Origin: an uncultured Collinsella sp.
Lineage (GTDB): Bacteria; Actinomycetota; Coriobacteriia; Coriobacteriales; Coriobacteriaceae
Assembly: GCA_959019945.1 (NCBI GenBank)
Contig: CAUEQD010000013.1
Span: 1-55,540, forward strand
Direction of reading: 5' to 3'
Length of the DNA stretch: 55,540 nt
The notes under the pieces were generated by a model. The model was not told the DNA's origin. It saw only the letters and a list, made by a program, of their open reading frames with translations, and searched no databases. The position numbers were made by a program, and so were the translations under genes. This document shows, piece after piece, positions 8,635 to 18,066 of this stretch (its first letter is position 1; each line of letters begins with the position of its first letter).

Positions 8635-9318
8635 CTAGATTACGAAGAGGATCACCGCCATGAACTGGAAGATGCTGCCGGCGAGCACCCACAAGTGGAA
8701 AACACTGTGCAGATAGCGCACGTTTTTGGCGATATAGAACGGCACGCCCACGGTATAGCACACGCCGCCGACGGCGAGCAGGGCAAGTGCCACGGGGTTG
8801 AGCAGCGACACGAGCTCGGGCAGCTTAAAGACGACGAGCCAGCCCATCAGCAGGTAGACCAGGCCGCTTACCCAGTGCGGCTGACGCTCGCGCATAAAGC
8901 ACTCGAGGGCGATGCCGATGATGGCGATGGCCCAAACGGCAAAGAACAGCGCAGGGCCGCCGTCGTTTGCGAGCGTGATGAGGCAAAACGGCGTATAGCT
9001 GCCGGCTATGAGCAGGTAGATGCAGCTGTGGTCGATGATGCGAAACACGCGCTTAGCGCGAGCGGGCTGAATCGCGTGATAGAGCGTGGAGGCCAAGTAT
9101 TCGAGGATGATACTGACGCCATAGACAATCGCCGCGGCCATGTGGGCCGGGCCTCCGCCGCGCAGGGCAGCGAATACGATCAGGAGCACCAGGCCCGCGA
9201 TACCCAGCAGACAGCCGACACCATGGGTGACGGAGTTCATGATCTCCTCACCCACCGTGTAGTGTGGAACGGCCGCGGTCTTGGGTCGCGGCTTAGAACT
9301 GTCGCTCGAATCGGACAT
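8635..9318 (-). CDS. Hemolysin III / PAQR family membrane protein
   Basis: About 227 residues with seven hydrophobic helices. It carries the family signatures EEIMNSVTHGVG near the N terminus, STLYHAI and DHSCIYLLIAGSYTPF in the middle, and HSVFHLWVL near the C terminus; the conserved histidines form the putative metal site. The start chosen is ATG at 9318, 11 bases after GGAGG; a TTG at 9336 is the alternative. Bacterial members are of uncertain function. Its promoter region is shared with the divergent alpha/beta hydrolase gene. Confidence 0.9.
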   Translation of the reverse strand: MSDSSDSSKPRPKTAAVPHYTVGEEIMNSVTHGVGCLLGIAGLVLLIVFAALRGGGPAHMAAAIVYGVSIILEYLASTLYHAIQPARAKRVFRIIDHSCIYLLIAGSYTPFCLITLANDGGPALFFAVWAIAIIGIALECFMRERQPHWVSGLVYLLMGWLVVFKLPELVSLLNPVALALLAVGGVCYTVGVPFYIAKNVRYLHSVFHLWVLAGSIFQFMAVILFVI

Positions 9319-9424
9319 GCCGGTTACATCCTCCAACGTAAAGAGTTCTCAACACTATATCAAAGCGTCTGGGTGCGTGCGAAATTTGCACCATACGTGA
9401 CCCTTTGTTTACTCATTCTTTGCC

Positions 9425-9485
9425 TGTTGACGCATCAACGGTGAACGTCCATAATGCGCTTGCATTAAATGTTGATGTATTAACA
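9425..9485 (+). promoter_or_regulatory. Promoter with two 16-bp dyad operators for the alpha/beta hydrolase gene
   Basis: TTGACG (9427-9432), a 17-base spacer and CATAAT (9450-9455) form a good sigma-A-type promoter. TGTTGACGCATCAACG (9425-9440) overlaps the -35. TGTTGATGTATTAACA (9470-9485) lies just downstream of the -10. Both fit TGTTGAYGYATYAAC and their centres are 45 bp apart. This looks like a repressor-controlled promoter; the regulator is not identified. Confidence 0.6.
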
Positions 9486-9504
9486 TCTTATAGGAAAGCT
9501 TCTT

Positions 9505-10470
9505 ATGTCTCAAAACGCACGTTCCCATCGAAAGCTCAAGATAGCCGGCATCGTTGCGCTGGTGGTTGTCGTTGCGCTGCTCGGATTTGCCGGCAACTTT
9601 CTGTTTGACTTCGCGCTGAATCCCCACGCGCCATACACCATGAAGATGATGCAGGATGGCAAGGACGACAAAGAAGGTGGGCAGCCGGATGCCGAGGACA
9701 CCGAGGCGCGGGCGTGGTTTAAGGAGAACCGCGAGAGCAGCAGCCTTACCGCAGATGACGGAACCGAGCTCGCCGCTTGGTATTTTGCCGCCTCGGAGAA
9801 CACCCACGATTACGCCGTCTGCCTGCATGGATATACCAACGAGCCCATCGGCATGGCCCGATACGCCAAGCGCTTCCACGACCGCGGCATGAACGTGCTC
9901 GCGCCTGCCGCCCGCGCCCACGAGCGCTCCGGCGGCGACTATATCGGCATGGGCTGGCCCGAGCGGCTCGATGTCGTTGCATGGATTGAGCGGATCGTTC
10001 AGGCTGACCCCGAGGCGCGCATCCTGGTCTTTGGCGAGTCGATGGGTGCAGCAACCGCTATGAATGTCGCGGGGGAATCTCTGCCCGCAAACATAAAATG
10101 CATTATCGAGGACTGCGGTTATACGAGTGTTTGGGACGAGTTTTCTCTGCAGCTCAAGGATGTGTTCGGCCTGCCCAGCTTTCCCTTGCTCGATGTAGCA
10201 AACTTGGTGTGCAACGTGCGCGCGGGCTACGACTTTCATAAGGCGAGCAGTGTGGAGCAACTCAAACACGCGACGGTTCCCATGCTGTTTATCCACGGCG
10301 ACCAGGACACCTTTGTGCCGTACGACATGCTCGACCAAAACTACGACGCGTGCGCCAGCAAGGTCAAGCAAAAGCTCACCATCCATGGCGCCACCCACGC
10401 CAAGAGTGCGCAAGTTGATCCCGAGCTCTACTGGAACACGGTCAACAACTTCCTCGACGAGTGTTTTTAG
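9505..10470 (+). CDS. Membrane-anchored alpha/beta hydrolase
   Basis: 321 residues. After a short basic start there is one helix (IAGIVALVVVVALLGFAG), so the enzyme is probably anchored and faces outside. The fold shows an oxyanion strand (CLHGYTNEP), the nucleophile elbow GESMGA, an acid in HGDQDTFVP and a catalytic His in GATHAKS. This arrangement resembles the YqkD/BEM46-like group of serine hydrolases. The substrate cannot be read from sequence. It is the only gene of its transcript: a dyad-operator promoter lies upstream and a strong terminator at 10640. Start ATG at 9505 with AGGA upstream. Confidence 0.88.
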   Translation: MSQNARSHRKLKIAGIVALVVVVALLGFAGNFLFDFALNPHAPYTMKMMQDGKDDKEGGQPDAEDTEARAWFKENRESSSLTADDGTELAAWYFAASENTHDYAVCLHGYTNEPIGMARYAKRFHDRGMNVLAPAARAHERSGGDYIGMGWPERLDVVAWIERIVQADPEARILVFGESMGAATAMNVAGESLPANIKCIIEDCGYTSVWDEFSLQLKDVFGLPSFPLLDVANLVCNVRAGYDFHKASSVEQLKHATVPMLFIHGDQDTFVPYDMLDQNYDACASKVKQKLTIHGATHAKSAQVDPELYWNTVNNFLDECF

Positions 10471-10511
10471 GCAAAAAGCAACGTCTGGGGCTTTATCTGA
10501 CCCCCTATTTT

Positions 10512-10635
10512 CGGAAGTATGCGGCAAAATCTGGAACTGCCGACCAGACCGCAGTTTTACCAACAATTTATCAGGGGTTTTGTTGCCAAAAAATGTCGTG
10601 TGCTCGGCGGTCTCGAAATTTGCCGCATACTTCCG
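10512..10635. repeat. 124-base palindromic intergenic element
   Basis: A perfect 17-base inverted repeat, CGGAAGTATGCGGCAAA (10512-10528) and its complement (10619-10635), encloses 90 bases. A smaller hairpin AACTGC/GCAGTT lies inside. It sits in the 3' region of the hydrolase gene before the terminator. Confidence 0.65.
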
Positions 10636-10639
10636 GAAA

Positions 10640-10675
10640 GCCGCCCGTGGACGCTGTGCCCACGGGCGGCTTTTG
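10640..10675 (+). terminator. Rho-independent terminator of the hydrolase gene
   Basis: GCCGCCCGTGG (10640-10650) pairs perfectly with CCACGGGCGGC (10660-10670) around a 9-base loop, followed by TTTT. It lies between convergent genes. Confidence 0.85.
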
Positions 10676-10721
10676 CTAACGTTGCGCTACAAAAGCGCTT
10701 GTTTTGTCCAATAGCTAGGTG

Positions 10722-11927
10722 CTATTTGACCTCGATAAGCTCGTACTTGCTCGTGCCCAGGCCGATCTTCTCGGCGTGCGCGATGCACGCGCGCCAGTCG
10801 GTGTCGGGATGCGTGATGCAGAAGGGGTCCTTGGCCTGCTCGCCCTCCAGATGCTCGTGGTTATGCTCCATCTTGGCCGCGCTATCGGTGAGCTCGGTGT
10901 TGGGCAGCGGCTCGGATGCCATGACGGCATCGGCGCAGGCCTGGTCGATGGCGACCGGGTCGAAGCTCGCAAACATGCCGATATCGTTGACGATAGGCGT
11001 GTCGTTTTCGGGATGGCAGTCGCAGTTGGGGCTGATGTCCATGGCGAGCGAAATGTGGAAGCTCGGGCGGCCATCGACGACGGCTTTGGTGTACTCGGCG
11101 ATCTTGCAGTTGAGCACATCGGCCGCGGCGTCATAGCCGGGCTTGATGCAATCCTGGTTGCACACGCCGATGCAGCGTCCGCAGCCCACGCAGCGATCGT
11201 GGTCGATGGTGGCCACGTGCACCGTGCGGGTGTTGCCGCTAGCAAGCTCGCGCTCGCGGGTGTCGTCGAACGAGATGGCGTTGTGCGCGCAGATCTTTTC
11301 GCAGGCACGGCAGCCAACGCAGTGCTCGGTCGCGACGTTCGGCTTGCCGGCGGCGTGCTGCTCCATCTTGCCGGCACGGCTGCCGCCACCCATGCCCAGG
11401 TTCTTCATGGCACCGCCAAATCCGGCCTGCTCATGACCCTTAAAGTGGGTGAGGCTGATCACGATGTCGGCATCCATGAGTGCCTGACCGATCTTGGCCT
11501 CGTGCACATACTCGCCGCCCTCGACCGGGACGAGCGCCTCGTCGGTACCCTTGAGGCCGTCGGCGATAATGATCTGGCAACCCGTGGCATACGGGGTAAA
11601 GCCGTTCTGGTAAGCGGTGTCGATGTGCTCGAGCGCGTTTTTGCGGCTACCGACGTAGAGCGTGTTGCAGTCGGTAAGGAAGGGCTTGCCGCCCAGCTCC
11701 TTGACGACATCCGCGACGGCGCGGGCGTAGTTGGGGCGCAAAAAGCTCAGATTGCCCAGCTCGCCAAAGTGGATCTTGATGGCGACGAACTTGTTCTCAA
11801 AATCGATCTGTTCGATACCGGCGCGACGGATGAGGCGCTTGAGCTTGTCGAGCTGGCTCTCGCGAGCATGCGTGCGCAGGTTGGTGAAGTACACCCTGGC
11901 GGGTGCTGCGGGTGCAGTTGCGGTCAT
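10722..11927 (-). CDS. DUF362 protein with two 4Fe-4S clusters
   Basis: 401 residues. The DUF362 domain spans about residues 40-180 and 300-390. Between them is a bacterial ferredoxin insert with CVGCRACEKIC and CVGCGRCIGVC, each supplying Cys for 4Fe-4S clusters, plus a further CNQDC. No signal peptide or membrane helix is seen, so it is a cytoplasmic iron-sulfur protein, probably in electron transfer; the partner is unknown. Start ATG at 11927 after AGGGGA. It is monocistronic and converges on the hydrolase gene. Confidence 0.9.
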   Translation of the reverse strand: MTATAPAAPARVYFTNLRTHARESQLDKLKRLIRRAGIEQIDFENKFVAIKIHFGELGNLSFLRPNYARAVADVVKELGGKPFLTDCNTLYVGSRKNALEHIDTAYQNGFTPYATGCQIIIADGLKGTDEALVPVEGGEYVHEAKIGQALMDADIVISLTHFKGHEQAGFGGAMKNLGMGGGSRAGKMEQHAAGKPNVATEHCVGCRACEKICAHNAISFDDTRERELASGNTRTVHVATIDHDRCVGCGRCIGVCNQDCIKPGYDAAADVLNCKIAEYTKAVVDGRPSFHISLAMDISPNCDCHPENDTPIVNDIGMFASFDPVAIDQACADAVMASEPLPNTELTDSAAKMEHNHEHLEGEQAKDPFCITHPDTDWRACIAHAEKIGLGTSKYELIEVK

Positions 11928-12022
11928 AAATCTATCCCCTCGGTCTATATGGCGTTACAGACATAGGAGATGGTACCCGTTAAAGCGGGGTTAATGTCAA
12001 GCACGGCGCCCAGTCATTGGGT

Positions 12023-12186
12023 AGTCATTGGGGACGGACTTAAATGAGTGCCTCGCCACCTGGCAGCTAGGGACATTCCTTTCCTGCCGGCAGCTGGGGA
12101 CAGTCCTTGCCAGCACAGCCGACGAGCCGGCGAGTCAGCAAAGACCGTCCCCGATGACTAGTCGTTTAAGAACGTCCCCAATGACC
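12023..12186. repeat. Cluster of palindromic repeat copies between DUF362 and FtsX genes
   Basis: Copy 2 of the AGTCATTGGGGACG unit is at 12023-12049. A partial inverted copy is at 12141-12159 and a full inverted copy (copy 3) at 12160-12186. In between are related GGGACA strings (near 12070 and 12095). The inverted arrangement could fold into a long hairpin at the 3' end of the FtsX operon. No gene is seen in 11928-12195. Confidence 0.6.
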
Positions 12187-12195
12187 AATAAGGGG

Positions 12196-14862
12196 CTACT
12201 CCTGCACTTTGAGGGCTTCGGCCAGGCTGACGCGCTTGATAGAGCGCGTGTGTAGCAGTGCCACGACCAGGTAGGTCGCAAAGCCAATGCCGACGCATGC
12301 AGCCATGGACCAAGCGGGCACGTAGATCTCGATATTGCCGTTGTAGGCGAGCAGCATCGAGCGGAAGATGGCCGTGAGCGAGCCGATGATCACCGGCAGG
12401 CTCAGCATGAGCGATGCCACCACGCACAGCGTGATCGAGCGGATGTACAGATGCGAGATCTCGCTATCGCGATAGCCAAAGACTTTCATGTAGCTGATCG
12501 AACGGGCGCTGTGGTCGATCACCGCTTTGGTCAGCAGGTACATAAACAGCAGGAAGATAAACACCGCGAGCCCGATCATCATTCCGATCATTTTGCTCAT
12601 CATGCCGATGAACTGGTCACCCACGGCGCGCATGTCGTCGGGCGTGGTGTCGCCGGCAAAGTAACGAGCATCGAGGTCGAGCTTCTCGTCGCTCACATAG
12701 CCGTTAAAGTAGGCAGCGTCGTTGCCGAACAGCTCGTTAAAGTCGTCGATACTCATATAGATATTCATGTCCGACTTGGAGCCCCAGGCACAGTCCTTGC
12801 CCGCGTACTCAAGGGAATAATTCTTGCCCTCGTACTTGTCGCGAAGCTTAACCTCCTGCCCCTCGTTCCAGCCAAACTTGTCGAGTAGGCCGCCGCCAAA
12901 GACGACACGGCCGTCGCCGACGTTGAGGTCTTTCCAATAGCGCGAATTGGATGAAATGCCGTAAACGGAAATCGTCTCCTCGCCATTTCCATCGCCGCGA
13001 TCGTATTGCAGCTGGTAGATGGCGTATTTCTCGGCCTGTGCAATTGCGCCCGCGCCGTTGTCGGTCGTATTGACCGGGTGGATATCGTCGTTGTCGGTGT
13101 CGATCTTAGAGGCCTTGTCGATCAGGTCGATGGCCTCATCGCGGTTGCAGCCGAGGGCATCGGCAAGATCGTCAAGGCGCGCGTAGAGCGCATCCTTCTT
13201 GTCCTGGACCTTGGCGAGCGCGTCCTGCGTCGCGACCAGGCTCTCGGCAGACGGAGAGCTGGTCGCGGCATCGGCAGCCGCCTGCGCGGCATCGACCGCG
13301 TCGTCAAGCTCGTCGTCCGCATCTTGAGCGGCAGAAAGCAGCGCGCCGTCAACCGACTGCAAGCGCTCGAGTGCCGACCACTGCTCGCGCTCCTCGGCAG
13401 TGCCCTCGAGCTCCAGCGGCGCCTTGAGCGTGTACTGGTGCTCGGCGACCAGGCTTGTCTCGAGGTTGTCCGCGTAGTGCGTCATCGTGGGCAGAATCGC
13501 CAGGCCAAAGAGCAGTAGCAGCGAGGCAAACGCAATGCCCACGAAGAGCGTGGCGAAGTTGCCCAGGTTGCGCAGGAAGATACGCAGGCGGAAGCGGGAA
13601 ACAAAACCCATGCGCTCCGGCAGCTGCAGGCCGCGCTTGGTGCCCGATTTGCCGCTCGCCTCGTGACGAAGGAACTGCAACGGCGTCTTGCCCATCTTGC
13701 GAAGCAGACCCACCAGCGTGATGAGGATGAGCGCGGCGGCGGGAACCACGGCACACTTCACAAAGATCTCCCAGCTCCAGTATACCTGGAAGGGCGGCAG
13801 GCTGTACGAACCGTAATAGAGGCTGCGCATGGGCTCGGTAAAGAACACAACGCCGAGCGCAGTGCCCAAAAGCGCCGCGACCACGCCCACGATGGCGGGA
13901 AGCGCAAGGTAGTGCAGCACGATCTCGCGACGACGATAGCCGCTGGCGAGCAGCGTGCCAATAATGGCGCTTTCCTCCTCGATGGTGGCGTCGGTAAGGA
14001 CCACAAAGACGAACGCCATGATCACGATGATGATGTCGAGCAGCGTCATCCACATCATGGAGTCGCCGTCCACGTCGTCGCGCGCATAGCCAATGCCCTG
14101 GTTGGAATCGGCATCGATCAGATCGTCCACGCGCGCATCGGCGTCGGTCAGTGCCTCGACCATCTCTTGCTCGGCGTCGATGCGGTCCGCGGTGGGGAGG
14201 TCGCGATCGGTAAAGGTGAAGGAGTAGGTGTAGGCGGGTGCGCCGCCGGCATCTTCGAGCGCGGCAAAGCCGCCATCGGTGACCTCGGCCACGCCGTACG
14301 TGATGGTGTTCACCGTAAAGTCCGAATTGTTGAGGAACAGCGCCTGGCTATCGGGCTGGGTCATGATGCCGCAGATGATGTAGGTGCGGCCCTCAAGCTC
14401 AACCTTATCGCCCACGGCGAGGTCGTTGTTGGTGGCGAAGACACGGTCGATGGCCACCTCGTCATCCGCCTTGGGCTCCTTGCCCTCACAGTAGGACGCG
14501 ATATCGACCTTGGTGCGATGCGCATAGGTGCGCAGCGTGCGCTTGGTGCCGTCGTCGCCGGCGGTCTTTTTGATGATGGCGTCGATGGAGAAATTCTTGT
14601 AGAGCGTGACGCCGCCGACGTCGTCGGCCGCGTCCTCGGCGGCCTTGAGCTGGTCTTTAGTGGCCTCGAAGGAGGTGGTCACGCGGCCGTCCTCAATCGT
14701 GTACGCATCGCGCATGTCGTCGATAAGGCAACCGATGGAATGCGCCGCGAGCAAAAAGCCCGAGGTAAGGGCGATGCTTCCGCACATAAGCAAAAAGATG
14801 CCCAGGTACTTGCCGATATTGCGGCGCAGCTCGCGCGGGAGACGTTTTGCGAGAGGTGTCAT
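12196..14862 (-). CDS. FtsX-type ABC transporter permease (two FtsX domains)
   Basis: About 888 residues. An N-terminal helix (YLGIFLLMCGSIALTSGFLL) precedes an extracytoplasmic domain (residues about 50-280). The first FtsX three-helix core follows (about 280-420), and a fourth helix near 450 leads into a second long extracytoplasmic domain with coiled coil (about 480-760). The second FtsX core ends at ALKVQE. It probably works with the ATPase just upstream to move or release lipids, peptides or lipoproteins across the membrane (MacB/YknZ-type mechanotransmission). The start chosen is ATG at 14862, preceded by AGGCGG that overlaps the ATPase stop region. Substrate unknown. Confidence 0.9.
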   Translation of the reverse strand: MTPLAKRLPRELRRNIGKYLGIFLLMCGSIALTSGFLLAAHSIGCLIDDMRDAYTIEDGRVTTSFEATKDQLKAAEDAADDVGGVTLYKNFSIDAIIKKTAGDDGTKRTLRTYAHRTKVDIASYCEGKEPKADDEVAIDRVFATNNDLAVGDKVELEGRTYIICGIMTQPDSQALFLNNSDFTVNTITYGVAEVTDGGFAALEDAGGAPAYTYSFTFTDRDLPTADRIDAEQEMVEALTDADARVDDLIDADSNQGIGYARDDVDGDSMMWMTLLDIIIVIMAFVFVVLTDATIEEESAIIGTLLASGYRRREIVLHYLALPAIVGVVAALLGTALGVVFFTEPMRSLYYGSYSLPPFQVYWSWEIFVKCAVVPAAALILITLVGLLRKMGKTPLQFLRHEASGKSGTKRGLQLPERMGFVSRFRLRIFLRNLGNFATLFVGIAFASLLLLFGLAILPTMTHYADNLETSLVAEHQYTLKAPLELEGTAEEREQWSALERLQSVDGALLSAAQDADDELDDAVDAAQAAADAATSSPSAESLVATQDALAKVQDKKDALYARLDDLADALGCNRDEAIDLIDKASKIDTDNDDIHPVNTTDNGAGAIAQAEKYAIYQLQYDRGDGNGEETISVYGISSNSRYWKDLNVGDGRVVFGGGLLDKFGWNEGQEVKLRDKYEGKNYSLEYAGKDCAWGSKSDMNIYMSIDDFNELFGNDAAYFNGYVSDEKLDLDARYFAGDTTPDDMRAVGDQFIGMMSKMIGMMIGLAVFIFLLFMYLLTKAVIDHSARSISYMKVFGYRDSEISHLYIRSITLCVVASLMLSLPVIIGSLTAIFRSMLLAYNGNIEIYVPAWSMAACVGIGFATYLVVALLHTRSIKRVSLAEALKVQE

Positions 14863-14870
14863 GGCGCCGC

Positions 14871-15596
<726 letters not shown>

Positions 15597-15677
15597 TGTT
15601 AGCCTCGTACTACTTTATGAACGTAATAGTAAACCTTGGCGAACTATTTTGGGGCGAGGCCTAGGATTTATTTCAGA

Positions 15678-16883
15678 CTAGGCGCGGGATTTGGCGCGTG
15701 CGAGAGCCAGGCCTACGGCGGCAATGGCGGCGGCGAAGAGCACGGTGACGCCCAGGTCGCAGGCGATGTCGCCCAACACGGCAGACGTCAGGTCCGAAGC
15801 AAGCGCCTTGCCGATCGCGTCGTTCACCCAATACGTCGGCACAAAGTGCGCCACCGTCTGCACGGCCGAGCCCATGAGCGACAGCGGCATCCAAGCGCCG
15901 CCCAAAAACGTCATGAGCATGCCGAGCAGGTTGCCCACACCGTTGAGCAGCTCCTCACGCGCACCCAGGCTCGAAAGGGCAAAGCCAACGGCCAGAGGCG
16001 TGCACGCCAGGGCAAACGTCGCCGCCAGCGCCAGGCACACACGACCCACGCCGACCTCGGCAACCGCGCCGGCAAAGCCCACGACGCCCATCATGCTCGA
16101 CACAAACCAGATGCAGACGGTGAGCACTGCGGCAGCCGCGAACACGGCAAGCGAGCGCTGGCGCTCGGAGACCGGGCCGGCATCCATACGACGCACGCGC
16201 TCGGGCTCGTTCATGCCCGAGAACACCAACCCCACAGATACGATGACCGACGAGATAATCGCGTACGCGCCAAAGTTGAAATATGACTCGAGCGTGGCGG
16301 CAGCCGTCGAGTCGACCTTGACCTGCTCGATCTGGACCTCCGCGCGCTTTGCAGCGGCATGCTCGGCGGCCTTGGCAACGTCGCCGTTAGAAGCAGCGGG
16401 CTCAAGCGCCGCCGCAGCGCCCGCGAGCGAGATCCAGCGCGAGGCCTCGGCAGACGAAAGCGCCGCCGCCATGGTGCCGGCGCCGTAGGTCACGTCGAGC
16501 TTGGGCAGGGCCTCCCCCGCGCGGGCAGCCGCAACGAGGTCGTCCTCAAACTCCTCCGGGATAAAGAACACGCAGTCGGCGCTGCCCTTGGCGCTGTTGC
16601 TCTTGGAGAGCGCGTCCGCAAGGTCGTACGTATCGTCGCCGATGCCCGTGACCAGCTCAAAACGCGAACCCAGATGCTTGGTAAGCGCACGCGAAAGGTC
16701 GCTGTCGTCGCGGTCGACCACGATCACGTTGGCATCGTAGGGCTCGTACTCGGTGAGCTGCGACGAGTTCCAGCTCACCGAGGCCGCGATGAATACGCCC
16801 ATGAGCGAGATGAACACCGTATAGATGAGCAGGTAGAACGGGTGCGCCAGCGCCATGCGAAGCGCGGTCTTAAAGGTGCTCAT
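15678..16883 (-). CDS. ABC-2 type transporter permease, subunit 2
   Basis: About 401 residues: one N-terminal helix (PFYLLIYTVFISLMGVFIAAS), an extracytoplasmic region rich in Ala/Glu (residues about 40-215), then five to six helices in the C-terminal half (ABC2_membrane_3 architecture). Start ATG at 16883 after AAGGAG; it overlaps the upstream permease gene by 14 bases. With that permease and the ATPase it forms an exporter, probably for a drug, lipid or peptide. The divergent histidine kinase/regulator pair fits a self-regulated resistance module. Confidence 0.9.
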   Translation of the reverse strand: MSTFKTALRMALAHPFYLLIYTVFISLMGVFIAASVSWNSSQLTEYEPYDANVIVVDRDDSDLSRALTKHLGSRFELVTGIGDDTYDLADALSKSNSAKGSADCVFFIPEEFEDDLVAAARAGEALPKLDVTYGAGTMAAALSSAEASRWISLAGAAAALEPAASNGDVAKAAEHAAAKRAEVQIEQVKVDSTAAATLESYFNFGAYAIISSVIVSVGLVFSGMNEPERVRRMDAGPVSERQRSLAVFAAAAVLTVCIWFVSSMMGVVGFAGAVAEVGVGRVCLALAATFALACTPLAVGFALSSLGAREELLNGVGNLLGMLMTFLGGAWMPLSLMGSAVQTVAHFVPTYWVNDAIGKALASDLTSAVLGDIACDLGVTVLFAAAIAAVGLALARAKSRA

Positions 16884-18057
16884 AGCGGCTCCTTCCAAAG
16901 ATCAGCGTGGCGGCGGCAACGAACAGCAGGGACATGAGGACGAGCGCGCCGGCGCGGACGGCAAAGGGGCCCAGGTCCTCAAAGAAATACAGGCGGTTGA
17001 ACATGTCGCAGATGAGCTTGACGGGGTTGAGCCAGCACTCGGCCGGGCAGGCGCGGGCGACGTCATCGGCAAGCGCCATCGCCGGCTCGCCGTAGAGGCC
17101 GGCGAACAGGGCGCACGTGGTAGCAAAGCCCGTGAGGATGCCGGACTTGGACGCCTTGCCGCCCTTAACGGGAAGCGTGCCCACAAAGAGTCCCAGGCCC
17201 GTGGCGGCAAGCGCGGAAGCGGCGCCGCCCACCAGACACAGCCCCTCGCGCCCGCCAAAGTCGACGCCCACGACCAGGCGCACGTAGCCGATTGCGATCG
17301 CCATCGAGGCGAAGGAAACCAGCCACGAGCCGACAAAGATGCCGGCCAGCGACGCCGTCTTGGAAAGACCGCCCACGCAGCGACGCGCGCCAAGGCCCGA
17401 CAGATTGGGCTGCAGGTCGACGACGCTCAAGGCGGCAAACTCGGCAGACATCATCGCGACCAGGCCAAAAAGTGCGTAATAGTAGATGACCGTGCCGTCG
17501 GGCGTGGTGCGTGTCAGGTTTACGCGGCGGGTTCCGCCCTCGAGCGACAGGGCGCGCGCAACCGCCTCCGGATCGGCGAGCGCCGCCGGGTTGTCCTGGG
17601 CAATCTGGGACATGAGCTCCGCATTTTGCGTATACGAACTTGCCACCGTCTCCAGAATGCTGCGGTCGGTGAGCACCGATGAGGCACGCGAGCTGTCGTA
17701 GCTCGATAGCAGCGTGAGCTTGGGCACGCCTGCGTCGTCGACCGCATAGATGCCCGCGACCTCACCGGCCTTGAGAGCACGGTTCGCATCGGCTGCGTCG
17801 TCGCACGTGTGGATCTCGAGCAGTTGTTCATCGCCTTCCTTGGCAAGCGACGTCGCCACATCCTTAAAGGTCGAAGCGCCCCAAGCCTCGTCCGCCACGA
17901 CGGCAACCGGCACCGGGTCGATCTTGCCGTCGGAGCTCAGATTCGCAAACATAAACATGAACATCGTGGAAAGCGCGATGGGAAAGAGAGCGCCCCAGAC
18001 CCACGTACTCGGCCGGCGCAGCAGCGTCTTGACCGTGGTGATGATGGTGTTGAACAT
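16870..18057 (-). CDS. ABC-2 type transporter permease, subunit 1
   Basis: 395 residues with the same plan as its neighbour: N-terminal helix (ALFPIALSTMFMFMFANL), an extracytoplasmic domain to about residue 215, then a cluster of helices including YYYALFGLVAMMSAEFAALS and a C-terminal hydrophobic segment ending RYEHL. The two permeases are probably a heterodimer. Start ATG at 18057 with AGGGGG 5 bases upstream, directly after the ATPase stop. Confidence 0.9.
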   Translation of the reverse strand: MFNTIITTVKTLLRRPSTWVWGALFPIALSTMFMFMFANLSSDGKIDPVPVAVVADEAWGASTFKDVATSLAKEGDEQLLEIHTCDDAADANRALKAGEVAGIYAVDDAGVPKLTLLSSYDSSRASSVLTDRSILETVASSYTQNAELMSQIAQDNPAALADPEAVARALSLEGGTRRVNLTRTTPDGTVIYYYALFGLVAMMSAEFAALSVVDLQPNLSGLGARRCVGGLSKTASLAGIFVGSWLVSFASMAIAIGYVRLVVGVDFGGREGLCLVGGAASALAATGLGLFVGTLPVKGGKASKSGILTGFATTCALFAGLYGEPAMALADDVARACPAECWLNPVKLICDMFNRLYFFEDLGPFAVRAGALVLMSLLFVAAATLIFGRSRYEHL

Positions 18058-18066
18058 GGCCGCCCC

